A stretch of 64,000 bases of DNA from JASMHC01 sp042092935 (GTDB lineage: Bacteria; Pseudomonadota; Alphaproteobacteria; Rhodobacterales; Rhodobacteraceae). The translations under genes were made by a program, and so were the position numbers. Positions 15,893 to 25,042 of this stretch are shown piece by piece (within the stretch, counting starts at the first letter, position 1; each line of letters opens with the position of its first letter). A model generated the notes under the pieces. The model saw only the letters and a program-made list of their open reading frames with translations. It was not told the origin of the DNA and did no database searches. Where the stretch lies: assembly GCA_042092935.1 (NCBI GenBank), contig JBELFK010000001.1, positions 1-64,000 of the forward strand. The letters run 5' to 3'.

Positions 15893-16774
15893 ATGCCAGC
15901 CAGCAACCACCGCGCGACGGCCATCGGCTTTTCCGCCATCCTTCTTTGGTCGCTGCTGGCGCTGTTCACCGTTGGCTCGACTCCGACGCCGCCGTTTTTG
16001 CTGAACGCGATCACCTTTTCAATCGCGGGGGCCTTGGGTCTGGTTTGGACATTGCGCAACGGGTCTCTGCGGGTGCTGCGAACCATCGACCCGCGCGTTT
16101 ACGTTTTCGGCACCATCGGCCTGACGGGTTATCACGCGCTATACTTCAGCGCGCTTCGCCTGGCCCCCGCAGCCGAGGCCGGGCTGATCGCCTATCTCTG
16201 GCCGCTGCTGATCGTGTTGTTTTCCGGCCTGTTGCCAGGTGAAAAACTGCGGCTTGGGCATTTTGTGGGCGGTCTGCTGGGATTTTCGGGGGCGGCGTTG
16301 ATTATCACCGGCGGGGCCGAGGGGTTTCAGGCGCAGTATCTGCCCGGCTATGCGCTGGCGCTGGCGGGATCGTTCACATGGGCGGGGTATTCGGTTCTCA
16401 GCCGCAAACTTGGCGACACCCCGACCGAGGCCGTGACCGTGTTCTGCATCGCGACGGCGGTCTTGTCGGGCCTCGCGCATGTTGCGTTTGAGGACACCAT
16501 TTTACCCACAACAAGCATCGGCTGGCTGTCGATTGCGGCGCTTGGGTTGGGGCCGGTTGGGCTGGCGTTTTATGTCTGGGATCACGGGGTGAAGAACGGA
16601 GACATCCAGTTGTTGGGTGTCTTGTCTTACGCAGCGCCATTGCTGTCGACGCTGGTGTTGGTGCTGTTCGGGATCGCGGGATTTACATGGGCGCTCGGAT
16701 CAGCCGCGCTGCTTATCACCGGCGGCGCAGCCCTTGCTGCGCGCGCCAGCTTAAAGGATCTAGGTCGCCGATAG
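15893..16774 (+). CDS. EamA/DMT-family exporter, YddG-like
   Basis: A 293-residue inner-membrane protein with ten predicted helices in two EamA repeats. AIGFSAILLWSLLALF at the N-terminus, AEAGLIAYLWPLLIVLFS in helix 4 and YVWDHGVKNGD in the second half resemble the YddG branch, whose members export aromatic or other amino acids. The substrate is inferred only from that resemblance. The 3' end overlaps the convergent YdcH-like gene by 15 bp. Confidence 0.88.
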   Translation: MPASNHRATAIGFSAILLWSLLALFTVGSTPTPPFLLNAITFSIAGALGLVWTLRNGSLRVLRTIDPRVYVFGTIGLTGYHALYFSALRLAPAAEAGLIAYLWPLLIVLFSGLLPGEKLRLGHFVGGLLGFSGAALIITGGAEGFQAQYLPGYALALAGSFTWAGYSVLSRKLGDTPTEAVTVFCIATAVLSGLAHVAFEDTILPTTSIGWLSIAALGLGPVGLAFYVWDHGVKNGDIQLLGVLSYAAPLLSTLVLVLFGIAGFTWALGSAALLITGGAALAARASLKDLGRR

Positions 16775-16927
16775 GCGTTCGATTTCTTCTTTAAGTCGGA
16801 GTTTCTGTTTCTTGAGATCGGATATTTCGGCGTCGCTGGTGCCGGGTAATCGCTGGACGGTTTCAACTTTGTCCGAGAGAGTGTCGTGTCTTCTTTTCAG
16901 CTCATCCAAGTGCGAACTCAAGCTCAT
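16760..16927 (-). CDS. YdcH-like (DUF465) small protein
   Basis: A 55-residue, highly charged protein beginning MSLSSHLDELKRRHDTLSDK, the hallmark of the DUF465/YdcH family of short helical-hairpin proteins. It is predicted to be entirely coiled coil, and its function is unknown. The ATG at 16927 is chosen because a longer frame to 16969 adds unrelated residues. Confidence 0.88.
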   Translation of the reverse strand: MSLSSHLDELKRRHDTLSDKVETVQRLPGTSDAEISDLKKQKLRLKEEIERLSAT

Positions 16928-17033
16928 ATGCCATCTCCTCTTTTCGTCGTAGCCTGACGAGTGCACCACAGAATTTCCATTCTGTCACGCATCAGTTGCA
17001 AAAAATCCGAGCGATCGGCGTAAGTCTGCGCGA

Positions 17034-17795
17034 TCATTCGGGAAACGGCAGCGGGCCGCCGTTCCTGAGAACATCTGTCAGGGTGGCCGAATAGTCTTTT
17101 TCGTCGTGCGTGTGGCGATCCTGATCGTGCATGACGACAGAATCATGCAGGCGAAGCGGGGCGCGACCGCCTTTCTTGGCGCGGATGAGGATCAGTCGTG
17201 CATCCCGCCCCGCGCGCGGCACAAGCGGCAGAACCTGCACCGACCCCAAGCGGGGGGCCAGCGCGTGCAGCATGTCGCCCAGACGTTCGGCGCGGTGGAT
17301 GAAACTTGCTGTGCCTTTCGGGGCCAAGCGCTTGGCGGCGGCCTTTACCCATGCATCAAGCGGGGTGTCCTCGCCCATGGCGATCTCGCGGCCTTGGTCC
17401 GTCGCGCTGACGCTGGCGGTCCTGAGGAAATAGGGCGGGTTGGCGATCACGTGATCGAAACTTTGCTGGCGCAGATCAGGTGGCATATCGGCCAAATCGC
17501 CGGTGACCACGGCCATGTCCGCCCCGTTGGCGAGGGCGTTGCTTTGGGCAAGGGCGGCATAGTCGGCTTGAAGCTCAAGACCTGTCAGGCTTAGCCCCGT
17601 GACCCGCGCGGACAGGCAGAGACTGGCGACCCCGACCCCGCACCCAAGCTCAAGCACGCTCTGCCCCGACTTGGCGGGCACCGAGGCGGCAAGCAGCACC
17701 GGATCCACGCCGGCACGATAACCGGTTTTGGGCTGGGTAATTCTGACCTTGCCGCCGAGGTAATCGTCCTGTGTCACATCCTTGCGGAGCGTCAC
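17034..17795 (-). CDS. TrmN6-family SAM methyltransferase
   Basis: A 253-residue class I methyltransferase resembling the tRNA1(Val) adenine-37 N6-methyltransferase (TrmN6/YfiC). TQPKTGYRAGVDPVLLAA (20-37) precedes the SAM loop LELGCGVG (48-55), and the catalytic NPPY is at 119-122, as in N6-adenine enzymes. A few residues from the end of the upstream DUF2007 gene overlap its GTG start (GTGA), so translation is likely coupled. The precise tRNA target is inferred from the family. Confidence 0.88.
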   Translation of the reverse strand: MTLRKDVTQDDYLGGKVRITQPKTGYRAGVDPVLLAASVPAKSGQSVLELGCGVGVASLCLSARVTGLSLTGLELQADYAALAQSNALANGADMAVVTGDLADMPPDLRQQSFDHVIANPPYFLRTASVSATDQGREIAMGEDTPLDAWVKAAAKRLAPKGTASFIHRAERLGDMLHALAPRLGSVQVLPLVPRAGRDARLILIRAKKGGRAPLRLHDSVVMHDQDRHTHDEKDYSATLTDVLRNGGPLPFPE

Positions 17796-18004
17796 AGCGG
17801 CTCGATCTCATTGTCGGACAAGACGATGCGGGCTTCGTCCATATCTGCGTCCAGAACCATCAGGCGTCGCGGCAATATGCCGATTGACCCTTCAAGGACG
17901 CTCATATTTACGTCCATTTCAAAGCAGTCTATACCCTCGCCTCGTAGCAATGCTGTGGCGTGGGACAGAGTGACCGGGTCAGTTGTGCGTAAGATTTCCT
18001 GCAT
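17792..18004 (-). CDS. DUF2007-family small protein
   Basis: A 70-residue cytoplasmic protein with the DUF2007 pattern: MQEILRTTDPVTLSHATALLRGEGI, then a C-terminal LMVLDADMDEARIVL. This ferredoxin-like domain also occurs as a putative signal-transducing (PII-like) module; its role is unknown. It overlaps the methyltransferase by 4 bp, forming a two-gene unit divergent from the polyprenyl synthase gene. Confidence 0.88.
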   Translation of the reverse strand: MQEILRTTDPVTLSHATALLRGEGIDCFEMDVNMSVLEGSIGILPRRLMVLDADMDEARIVLSDNEIEPL

Positions 18005-18057
18005 TGCTTAGAAATAGGGCCTGTACCCGCAACAGTCGAGGGGTGGATAACGGAGAC

Positions 18058-19062
18058 ATGAATAAAGTGCGTGATTTTGTTATCAAGCCACATGAGGCTC
18101 TGGCCCAGCATCTGTCTGACGACATGGAGGCTGTGAACGCCCTGATCGCCGAGCGTATGGCCTCAAAACACGCGCCGCGCATTCCCGAAGTGACGCGGCA
18201 TCTGGTTGAGGCCGGCGGCAAGCGGTTGCGCCCGATGCTGACCTTGGCGGCTGCGCGGCTTTGCGGCTACGACGGTCCTTATCACCACCATCTGGCGGCG
18301 ACGGTTGAGTTCATCCACACCGCGACCCTGCTGCATGACGATGTTGTGGACGAAAGCGGCCAGCGCCGTGGCCGCCCGACCGCAAATTTACTTTGGGACA
18401 ATAAATCCAGCGTACTTGTCGGTGACTATCTGTTTTCCCGCAGCTTTCAGTTGATGGTCGAGACCGGCAATTTGCGGGTTCTGGATATTCTGGCGAATGC
18501 CTCGGCGACCATTGCCGAAGGCGAGGTTTTGCAACTGACCGCAGCGCAGGATTTGAAGACCGATGAGGCGATCTATTTACAGGTCGTGCGCGGCAAAACG
18601 GCCGCTTTGTTTTCGGCGGCAACCGAGGTTGGCGGCGTGATTGCCGGCGCTGATGAGGCCGTTGTGAAGGCGCTGTTTGACTATGGCGACAAGCTGGGCA
18701 TCGCCTTTCAGATCGTTGACGATTTGCTGGACTACGAAGGCGACACGCAAGCGACCGGCAAGAACATCGGCGATGATTTCCGCGAGCGCAAACTGACGTT
18801 GCCGGTCATCAAGGCCGTTGCCAAGGCAGACGAGGCCGAACGCGCCTTTTGGACGCGGACTATTGAAAAGGGCAAGCAGGACGAGGGCGATCTTGACCAC
18901 GCGCTTGCGCTCTTGGCCAAGCACGATGCGTTGATCGACACGCGCAAGGATGCGCTGGCCTATATCGATCAGGCCAAAACCGCTATGGCGCGCGCGCCCG
19001 CGCACCCCTTGCGGGATATGCTGATCGATTTGGCCGATTACGTCGTCGCGCGGATCAACTAA
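18058..19062 (+). CDS. ispB: Polyprenyl diphosphate synthase (octaprenyl/decaprenyl type)
   Basis: A 334-residue trans-prenyltransferase that builds the ubiquinone side chain from FPP/GPP and IPP. Both aspartate motifs are present: DDVVD (94-98) and DDLLD (221-225), with GGKRLRP (53-59). The chain length (probably C50, ubiquinone-10, as usual in Rhodobacterales) cannot be read directly. The ATG at 18058 with cggag upstream is preferred over a frame reaching back to 17983, which overlaps the DUF2007 gene. ubiA lies 28 kb away in this window. Confidence 0.93.
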   Translation: MNKVRDFVIKPHEALAQHLSDDMEAVNALIAERMASKHAPRIPEVTRHLVEAGGKRLRPMLTLAAARLCGYDGPYHHHLAATVEFIHTATLLHDDVVDESGQRRGRPTANLLWDNKSSVLVGDYLFSRSFQLMVETGNLRVLDILANASATIAEGEVLQLTAAQDLKTDEAIYLQVVRGKTAALFSAATEVGGVIAGADEAVVKALFDYGDKLGIAFQIVDDLLDYEGDTQATGKNIGDDFRERKLTLPVIKAVAKADEAERAFWTRTIEKGKQDEGDLDHALALLAKHDALIDTRKDALAYIDQAKTAMARAPAHPLRDMLIDLADYVVARIN

Positions 19063-19891
19063 ACGCCTTTATTTCGGAAGAAACGACCCACCAGTTCGGG
19101 TGGGTCTGTTGGATACAGGCTGCTGCCTGCGCGGCGGATTGGGCATCCCCGAACATCCCCCAGCAGGTCGCGCCGGACCCGGACATGCGGGCCAGCAAGC
19201 ATCCGTTTGTGGCCCTGAGCGCTGAAAGCGCCGTGCCAATCACCGGCTCCAGCGAAATCGCGGCGTCCTGAAGATCGTTGCGCATGCTGCCAAGCCAGTC
19301 GGAAAACGCGGTGGCCGAGGCAAACGCGGGCAGCGTCTTAGGCATCGGGGCGTTGGTCTTTTGGACGAGCTTTTTGAACACCGCAGGGGTCGGTACGCTT
19401 ACCCGCGGATTGACAAGCACCAGCCATGCGGGGGGCAGATCGGGCGCATCTGAAAGCTGCTCGCCAATTCCCTGCATGCGCGTTGCACGTCCGCGCAGAC
19501 AGACCGGCACATCCGCCCCGAGCCATTCGGGATTGCTCGGCAGAGGTTTTGCCCACATTTGCCCAAGCGCTTTGAGGGTAGCCGCGGCATTGGACGATCC
19601 GCCGCCAATCCCTGCGGCTGTGGGCAGGGTTTTCACGAGGGTGATCTTTGCGCCAAGATTGGCGTCCACCATGCGGGCGGCCCGAAGGACGAGGTTGCTG
19701 TCGTCCACCGGAACGCCCTGCGCGTTGGGTCCGGTGACGGTCAGGGTCAGATCGGCATCGGTCTCAAAGGTCAGACGGTCGCCAATATCAGCGAAAACGA
19801 CAAGCGAATCCAAAAGGTGATAGCCGTCGTTCCGCTGGCCGGTGACGTGGAGTGTCAGGTTGATTTTGGCCGGGGCGAAGGCCTCATTCAT
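19055..19891 (-). CDS. ispE: 4-diphosphocytidyl-2-C-methyl-D-erythritol kinase
   Basis: A 278-residue GHMP kinase of the MEP isoprenoid pathway. FAPAKINLTLHVTGQR at the N-terminus contains the catalytic-lysine segment, LPTAAGIGGGSSNAAA is the ATP loop, and MSGSGATCWG is the third GHMP motif. The ATG at 19891 overlaps the TPR gene's stop by 8 bp; a longer frame runs into that gene and is rejected. Its 3' end overlaps the convergent polyprenyl synthase gene by 8 bp, so two isoprenoid genes meet tail to tail. Confidence 0.95.
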   Translation of the reverse strand: MNEAFAPAKINLTLHVTGQRNDGYHLLDSLVVFADIGDRLTFETDADLTLTVTGPNAQGVPVDDSNLVLRAARMVDANLGAKITLVKTLPTAAGIGGGSSNAAATLKALGQMWAKPLPSNPEWLGADVPVCLRGRATRMQGIGEQLSDAPDLPPAWLVLVNPRVSVPTPAVFKKLVQKTNAPMPKTLPAFASATAFSDWLGSMRNDLQDAAISLEPVIGTALSALRATNGCLLARMSGSGATCWGMFGDAQSAAQAAACIQQTHPNWWVVSSEIKAFS

Positions 19892-21557
19892 TGGCCTGTT
19901 CTTCCTCAAGAACCACGTCCAACCCGACTTCGAGTTTACGCTTGATGCGAATGACTTCTTCGGGTTCAGGGTCAAAGGACAAGGCCCGTTGCCATTGAAA
20001 GCGGGCCTCGTATTCGCGGCCGACTTTCCAGTAAACATCGCCGAGATGGTCGTTCACGATGGGATCGGTGGCCAACAATTCGGCGGCCTCTTCCATTGGG
20101 GCAACCGCGTCTTCAAACCGCCCGAGCCGGTAGTAGACCCACCCCAGGCTGTCGACAATGTAGCCGCTGTCGGGGCGCAGGCTGACGGCCTCTTCGATCA
20201 GCGCAAGGGCTTCGTCGAGGTTTTCGCGGCGCTCGACCAGCGAGTAACCCAAATAGTTCATGATCTGCGGATGAGACGGCTGAAGCTCAAGCGCGCGGCG
20301 GAAATCGGCGTCGGCTTTGTCCCATTGCCCGAGACGTTCGTAGGAAATGCCGCGCACATAATAGACGTACCAATCCTGATAACCGTCGCGGATGTCGCTG
20401 CTGAGACGCTGCGAATAGGCGGCAGCGGCTTCGTCGTAGCGGTGCAATTGCCGATTGAGATCGCCCAATGTCACCAGCACATAGGGGCCAGGCCCGACAT
20501 CGGCGATGACGCCTTCAAGATGGGCGACTGCCTCTTCGGTTTGACCTTCGGTTTGGAGTGTCTCGGCAACACCCTTAGCGGCTGTGTAAAACGCCGGGTC
20601 GTCGACGGAAATATCAAGATAAGCCTCGCGGGCGAGTTCGGTGCGGTCCAATTGTTCCAGCATATCGGCGACCAAAAGAATGGCCTCGCTGTCATCGACG
20701 CGTATGCCGGCGGCCATTTGGGCGTAGTAAAGGTTAAGCAAGCTCGGCATTTCGCCATTCAGGGCATCGGCGAAGGTGTAGAACATTTCGGCCATGCCGT
20801 CGGAGGCCGAGGTCACGAGATCAAAGTCAATCTGTGCCCCGGATTCGATCCGGCGCAACAAACCTGCGACCTGCGGGCTGATGCCAAAGGCTTCGCGCAG
20901 TTTGCGCGATGCCTCGGCGCGACGGTCGATGCTGGCGAGAATCTGGGCCTCGGCCAGAACCGTGCGGGCGGTTTGGAAATTACCGACAGCGATTGCCGCA
21001 AAGGCGTCCAGCGCGCCTTGGGTATCACCGACAAAGGCCTTGGCCAGCCCAAGGTGGTTCAGACCGATGGCCTTGTAGCGGTCATCACCAATGACCCGAT
21101 CAAAAGCGGCATAGCCCGCGTCCAGATTGCCAAGCCCAACCTGCGCCCAGCCCAAAATCAGATTGTCCATCAGCGTGTTGATGAGAACGCCGTCTTGCTC
21201 AAGCAGCGTCACGATGCGTTGATAGTCGGACTCGATCGCGGCGTCGCCGATCAGCGCGATATTGCTTGTCGAATTTGCGCGCTCGGGGCGTGGCAAGGTT
21301 TCGGCGACCTCGGCGGCTTTCTCAAAATCGCCAAAGGCCATCAGCGCGTCGATCGCGCCCTGGGCAAGTAAGGTGTTGTCGGGATCAAAAAACAGCGCCT
21401 CGAGGTAATATTCAGCGGCAGTTTCGAAATCATTTTGGCGGTCAGCATGACGCGCCACGAGATAGGCGGACACCGACGGGTCGGCATATGCGGCCCCTGA
21501 CCACAATTGTCCAAGACCAAGGGTGAATGCGCAGATGCGGAGCAAAGATTTGGGCAA
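19884..21557 (-). CDS. Exported tetratricopeptide-repeat protein
   Basis: A 557-residue protein with a Sec signal (MPKSLLRICAFTLGLGQLWSGAAYA, cleavage after about residue 25) followed by TPR-type helical repeats throughout, clearest at residues 395-500 (WYVYYVRGISYERLGQWDKA and following units). TPR proteins of this kind act as periplasmic or outer-membrane-associated scaffolds; no specific function is recognisable. The start is TTG at 21557: an in-frame stop lies eight codons upstream and no later start preserves the signal peptide. It is translationally coupled to ispE. Confidence 0.85.
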   Translation of the reverse strand: MPKSLLRICAFTLGLGQLWSGAAYADPSVSAYLVARHADRQNDFETAAEYYLEALFFDPDNTLLAQGAIDALMAFGDFEKAAEVAETLPRPERANSTSNIALIGDAAIESDYQRIVTLLEQDGVLINTLMDNLILGWAQVGLGNLDAGYAAFDRVIGDDRYKAIGLNHLGLAKAFVGDTQGALDAFAAIAVGNFQTARTVLAEAQILASIDRRAEASRKLREAFGISPQVAGLLRRIESGAQIDFDLVTSASDGMAEMFYTFADALNGEMPSLLNLYYAQMAAGIRVDDSEAILLVADMLEQLDRTELAREAYLDISVDDPAFYTAAKGVAETLQTEGQTEEAVAHLEGVIADVGPGPYVLVTLGDLNRQLHRYDEAAAAYSQRLSSDIRDGYQDWYVYYVRGISYERLGQWDKADADFRRALELQPSHPQIMNYLGYSLVERRENLDEALALIEEAVSLRPDSGYIVDSLGWVYYRLGRFEDAVAPMEEAAELLATDPIVNDHLGDVYWKVGREYEARFQWQRALSFDPEPEEVIRIKRKLEVGLDVVLEEEQANE

Positions 21558-21614
21558 AGCGTTTCCAGTTTTATGCGTTTAAGGAAACTATGCCGCTGCG
21601 CCTTTCAACGCAAT

Positions 21615-21642
21615 GAGGGGTGGCAAAAATATGCCACCCCTC
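21615..21642. promoter_or_regulatory. Perfect 11-bp inverted repeat between divergent genes
   Basis: gaggggtggca and tgccacccctc flank a six-base loop (aaaata). It lies 58 bp before the TPR gene start and 168 bp before the LytTR gene. There is no T-run on either side, so an operator or a 5' leader hairpin fits better than a terminator. Confidence 0.5.
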
Positions 21643-21809
21643 CTTGGGGATAGAGACCAATAACTACCACTCACGAAATTGACCCTCTGGAAATATCAGA
21701 AGGATAAGCGATCTCTGCCGCTCCGCTTAACTATAGTTGGCCGATTTCGCAGTTTTGTATGCGTAAACACGTTGGAAATTTCGCGAATTTGTCGTATTAG
21801 CAACTCGCG

Positions 21810-22619
21810 ATGCGTGAAAAGACACTTTCAGAGAGCTTAAAGGCCGGTACATTGCCGATGATCGGGTCAATTGTCGTTCTGACGCTGACCGGTCCTTTTG
21901 GCACTTATGAGGATTTTGCCTTCGGCCCGCGTCTGGTTTTCTGGACGCTTGGCATTCTGAGCGGCAGCCTGTTCATTCACGTGGCGGTTTATTATTTGAT
22001 CGGACTGACAAAAGGGACGGCGCGGGACAAGATTGCCTCGGCGGTTGCTGGTGCCATCGTCGGCTCGGTTCCGGCCAGCGTGGCGATCATCTACATTTAC
22101 GCCAGCATGGTCGGCCTTGCGGTTTCGCGCGACTTTTTTCTGCCGATTTGGGGGAATGTCGCTGTCATCGGCGTTCTTGTTGCACTCGCCCATGTCATCC
22201 CCGAGGTCATTCGCGACCATATCCGGCAAGCCAAGGCCGAAGCTGAGAGGGTGCCGGAACCGGTTGAGGCGGTGGCCGAGCAGTTGGAACATGTCCCGCT
22301 GATCGAGATGTTGCCCAATGGGACGCGGCCCTGTCAGATCATGTCATTTTCAATGCAGGATCACTACGTCGAGATCGCCACGATGGACGGGACCAGCCTG
22401 CATTTGATGACGTTCGGGGCGGCGATGGACAAGCTCGGAGACCTTCAGGGCGCGCGGGTGCACCGGTCGCATTGGGTTTCAAAACGTCATTTGACCGACA
22501 TCCGCAAGGACGGGCGCAGGCACATCGCGGTGCTGACCGACAATCGCGCGATCCCGATCAGCGGCCCGTATCTCGACAGCGCCCGTGCCTTGCTGGCCGA
22601 AAAAAACGCGACCGGTTAG
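21810..22619 (+). CDS. Membrane-anchored LytTR-family regulator
   Basis: A 269-residue protein with four hydrophobic helices (about residues 15-35, 45-65, 75-100 and 110-135), a short charged linker, and a C-terminal LytTR DNA-binding domain (about 165-265; SMQDHYVEIATMDG and VHRSHWVSKRHL are typical). LytTR domains bind direct repeats upstream of target genes. No receiver domain or sensor kinase gene is nearby, so this looks like a one-component membrane regulator. The stretch 21558-21809 holds its promoter. Tail to tail with the ETF-QO gene. Confidence 0.88.
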   Translation: MREKTLSESLKAGTLPMIGSIVVLTLTGPFGTYEDFAFGPRLVFWTLGILSGSLFIHVAVYYLIGLTKGTARDKIASAVAGAIVGSVPASVAIIYIYASMVGLAVSRDFFLPIWGNVAVIGVLVALAHVIPEVIRDHIRQAKAEAERVPEPVEAVAEQLEHVPLIEMLPNGTRPCQIMSFSMQDHYVEIATMDGTSLHLMTFGAAMDKLGDLQGARVHRSHWVSKRHLTDIRKDGRRHIAVLTDNRAIPISGPYLDSARALLAEKNATG

Positions 22620-22634
22620 GCCGCGTTTTCTGGA

Positions 22635-24269
22635 TTACATGTTGGGATAGTTTGGACCGTCGCCACCCTGCGGCGTGACCCATGTGATGTTCTGGCTGGG
22701 GTCTTTGATGTCGCAGGTTTTGCAGTGAACACAGTTTTGGAAGTTCACCACAAAGACGTCGTCAACAACCTCATACACGCCCGCCGGACAATACCGTTGC
22801 GCCGGTTCGGCGAATTTCGGCATGTTGACGGACATCGGAATGCTTGCGTCACCAAGCTGAAGGTGCGCCGGTTGGCTTTCTTCGTGATTGGTCATCGAGA
22901 AGCTGACGTTTGTCAGGCGGTCAAAGCTGAGTTTGCCATCCGGCTTGGGATAGTCGATCGGCTTGTGCTTCGCGGCTTCCTCGGTGCATTCAGCGTCGTT
23001 CTTGCCGTGCTTGAGGGTGCCAAACAGCGAGAACCCGAGCGTGTTGGTCCACATATCAAGACCCCCGAACGCCAACGAGGCGGTGAGGCCCCATTTGGAC
23101 CACATCGGTTTGACGTTGCGCACTTTCTTGAGGTCTTTGCCAATCGCGCCGCTGCGCACTTCGGCTTCGTAGTCGGTCAGCTCGTCGCCAGAACGGTCGG
23201 CCTTGATCGCGGCGAAAGCGGCCTCGGCGGCGGCTTTGCCGGACAGCATCGCGTTGTGGTTGCCCTTGATGCGCGGCACGTTGACCATGCCGACCGAACA
23301 GCCCAGCAAAGCAACGCCCGGAGCCACCATTTTCGGCATCGACTGGTAACCGCCTTCGGAAATCGCCCGCGCGCCATAGGCGACGCGCTTGCCGCCCTCA
23401 AGAAGATTGGCGACCATTGGGTGATGCTTGAAACGCTGGAATTCCATGTAGGGGAACAGATGCGGGTTCTTGTAGTTCAGGTGGACCACAAAGCCCACAT
23501 AGACCTGATTATTCTCAAGATGATAAATAAACGATCCGCCACCCGCGTTTGAGTTCAGCGGCCAGCCCATTGTGTGGGTGACCGTGCCTTCGCGGTGCTT
23601 GTCGGGATCGATCTCCCAGATTTCCTTCATGCCGATGCCGAATTTCTGAGGTTCTTTGCCCGCAGACAGGTCGTATTTGGCGATGACTTCTTTCGCGAGC
23701 GAGCCGCGGACGCCTTCGGACAGGAAGACATATTTGCCCAAAAGCTCCATACCCGGTTCGTAGGATGGACCGGGGGTGCCGTCGGCGTTTTTGCCGAATT
23801 CACCGGCGATGACGCCTTTGACTTCGCCGTTGTCGCCGTAGATCAGTTCGGAACAAGCCATGCCGGGGAAGATTTCGACGCCAAGCTCTTCGGCTTGTTC
23901 GGCCATCCAGCGGCAGACATTCCCCATCGAGACGATGTAGTTGCCATGGTTGTTCATCAGCGGCGGCATCGGGAAATTTGGAATGCGAATCTGGCCGGCT
24001 TGGCCGAGCATATAGAAGTTGTCGTGTTTCACGGGCGTGTTCAGCGGGGCGCCTTTGGCCTGCCAATCCGGGATCAGGGCGTCCAGACCGCAGGGATCAA
24101 GCACCGCACCAGACAGGATATGCGCGCCGACTTCCGAGCCTTTTTCGAGCACGACCACATCAAGGTCAGCGTCCAATTGTTTCAGACGGATCGCAGCCGA
24201 CAGGCCAGCGGGGCCTGCGCCGACAACGACGACGTCGTATTCCATTGCTTCGCGTTCAATTTCCGACAT
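22635..24269 (-). CDS. Electron transfer flavoprotein-ubiquinone oxidoreductase
   Basis: A 544-residue membrane-associated enzyme passing electrons from ETF, and so from acyl-CoA dehydrogenases, to ubiquinone. VVVVGAGPAGLSAAIRLKQ is the N-terminal FAD motif. The C-terminal ferredoxin-like part holds the four [4Fe-4S] cysteines C494, C513, C516 and C519 (NCVHCKTCDIKDP). The ATG at 24269 gives the standard N-terminus. It fits functionally with the acyl-CoA dehydrogenase gene at 29-31 kb. Confidence 0.96.
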   Translation of the reverse strand: MSEIEREAMEYDVVVVGAGPAGLSAAIRLKQLDADLDVVVLEKGSEVGAHILSGAVLDPCGLDALIPDWQAKGAPLNTPVKHDNFYMLGQAGQIRIPNFPMPPLMNNHGNYIVSMGNVCRWMAEQAEELGVEIFPGMACSELIYGDNGEVKGVIAGEFGKNADGTPGPSYEPGMELLGKYVFLSEGVRGSLAKEVIAKYDLSAGKEPQKFGIGMKEIWEIDPDKHREGTVTHTMGWPLNSNAGGGSFIYHLENNQVYVGFVVHLNYKNPHLFPYMEFQRFKHHPMVANLLEGGKRVAYGARAISEGGYQSMPKMVAPGVALLGCSVGMVNVPRIKGNHNAMLSGKAAAEAAFAAIKADRSGDELTDYEAEVRSGAIGKDLKKVRNVKPMWSKWGLTASLAFGGLDMWTNTLGFSLFGTLKHGKNDAECTEEAAKHKPIDYPKPDGKLSFDRLTNVSFSMTNHEESQPAHLQLGDASIPMSVNMPKFAEPAQRYCPAGVYEVVDDVFVVNFQNCVHCKTCDIKDPSQNITWVTPQGGDGPNYPNM

Positions 24270-24418
24270 GTCTTGTGTCTCCCTTAACACCGCCCAAGGG
24301 GTCGATGAGTCTTGCTCTCACGGGGAGGGGATAAAGACCTATGCTGCGTCGCGTCAATTGGCACATGACGTCAAATCGTCCCAGAACGACATTAAACCGG
24401 AAAAATCGCGCAATTCTT

Positions 24419-24452
24419 GCGGGGTGAAGTGTTTTCCTTGCATTCACCCCGC
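24419..24452. promoter_or_regulatory. 10-bp inverted repeat upstream of greA
   Basis: gcggggtgaa (24419-24428) and ttcaccccgc (24443-24452) flank 14 bp, 66 bp before the greA ATG, in the 248-bp divergent spacer between the ETF-QO gene and greA. It is a candidate operator or leader hairpin. Confidence 0.45.
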
Positions 24453-24517
24453 CGATTTTGTCTGCTATCGAGACTGCAAATGACGCAGAACGGCAACTCG
24501 AATTAGACGGGCACATT

Positions 24518-24988
24518 ATGGAAAAGATCCCAATGACACGCGCTGGCCACAGCTCGCATGAGGCTGAGCTAAAGGTGTTGAAAACGGAAGAACGCCCGAC
24601 GATCATTCAGGCCATCGCCGAGGCGCGTGAGCTTGGCGATCTTAAAGAGAACGCCGAGTATCATTCCGCGCGCGAAAAGCAGGGGTTCATCGAGGGCCGC
24701 ATCAAAGAGCTTGAGGGCATTCTGAGCCTTGCCGAGATCATTGATCCGGCGGGTCTAAGCGGCGCGATCAAGTTTGGCGCGACGGTGACGCTTGTCGATG
24801 AGGACACGGACGAGGAAAAAACCTGGCAGATTGTCGGTGAGCATGAAGCCAACATCGACAAAGGCTTGCTGAACCTCAAGTCGCCGATTGCCCGCGCGTT
24901 GATCGGCAAAGAGGAAGGCGACAGCGTCGAGGTGCGCACCCCCGGGGGCGAGCGGTCCTACGAAGTTCTCAAGATCGAATACATTTGA
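24518..24988 (+). CDS. greA: Transcription elongation factor GreA
   Basis: A 156-residue factor that inserts into the RNA polymerase secondary channel and stimulates cleavage of backtracked transcripts. The N-terminal coiled coil carries the conserved acidic tip in ARELGDLKENAEYHSAREKQ, and the C-terminal FKBP-like domain runs from about residue 80. Length is standard. The ATG at 24518 is used; the frame extends upstream to 24458 but that part is not conserved. Confidence 0.96.
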   Translation: MEKIPMTRAGHSSHEAELKVLKTEERPTIIQAIAEARELGDLKENAEYHSAREKQGFIEGRIKELEGILSLAEIIDPAGLSGAIKFGATVTLVDEDTDEEKTWQIVGEHEANIDKGLLNLKSPIARALIGKEEGDSVEVRTPGGERSYEVLKIEYI

Positions 24989-25042
24989 TCCCGTTGGACT
25001 TGAGTGATTAAGGTTGGGGCACCCCCCTGGAAAGACTCAGGC

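Noticed and set aside
19842..21371. 509-residue open frame on the plus strand
   Set aside because: It lies wholly opposite the TPR-protein gene, has no recognisable motif, and mirrors the codon bias of that gene's antisense strand.
21615..21642. Rho-independent terminator for the TPR or LytTR gene
   Set aside because: The stem is perfect but no T-run follows on either strand, and it lies upstream of both genes.
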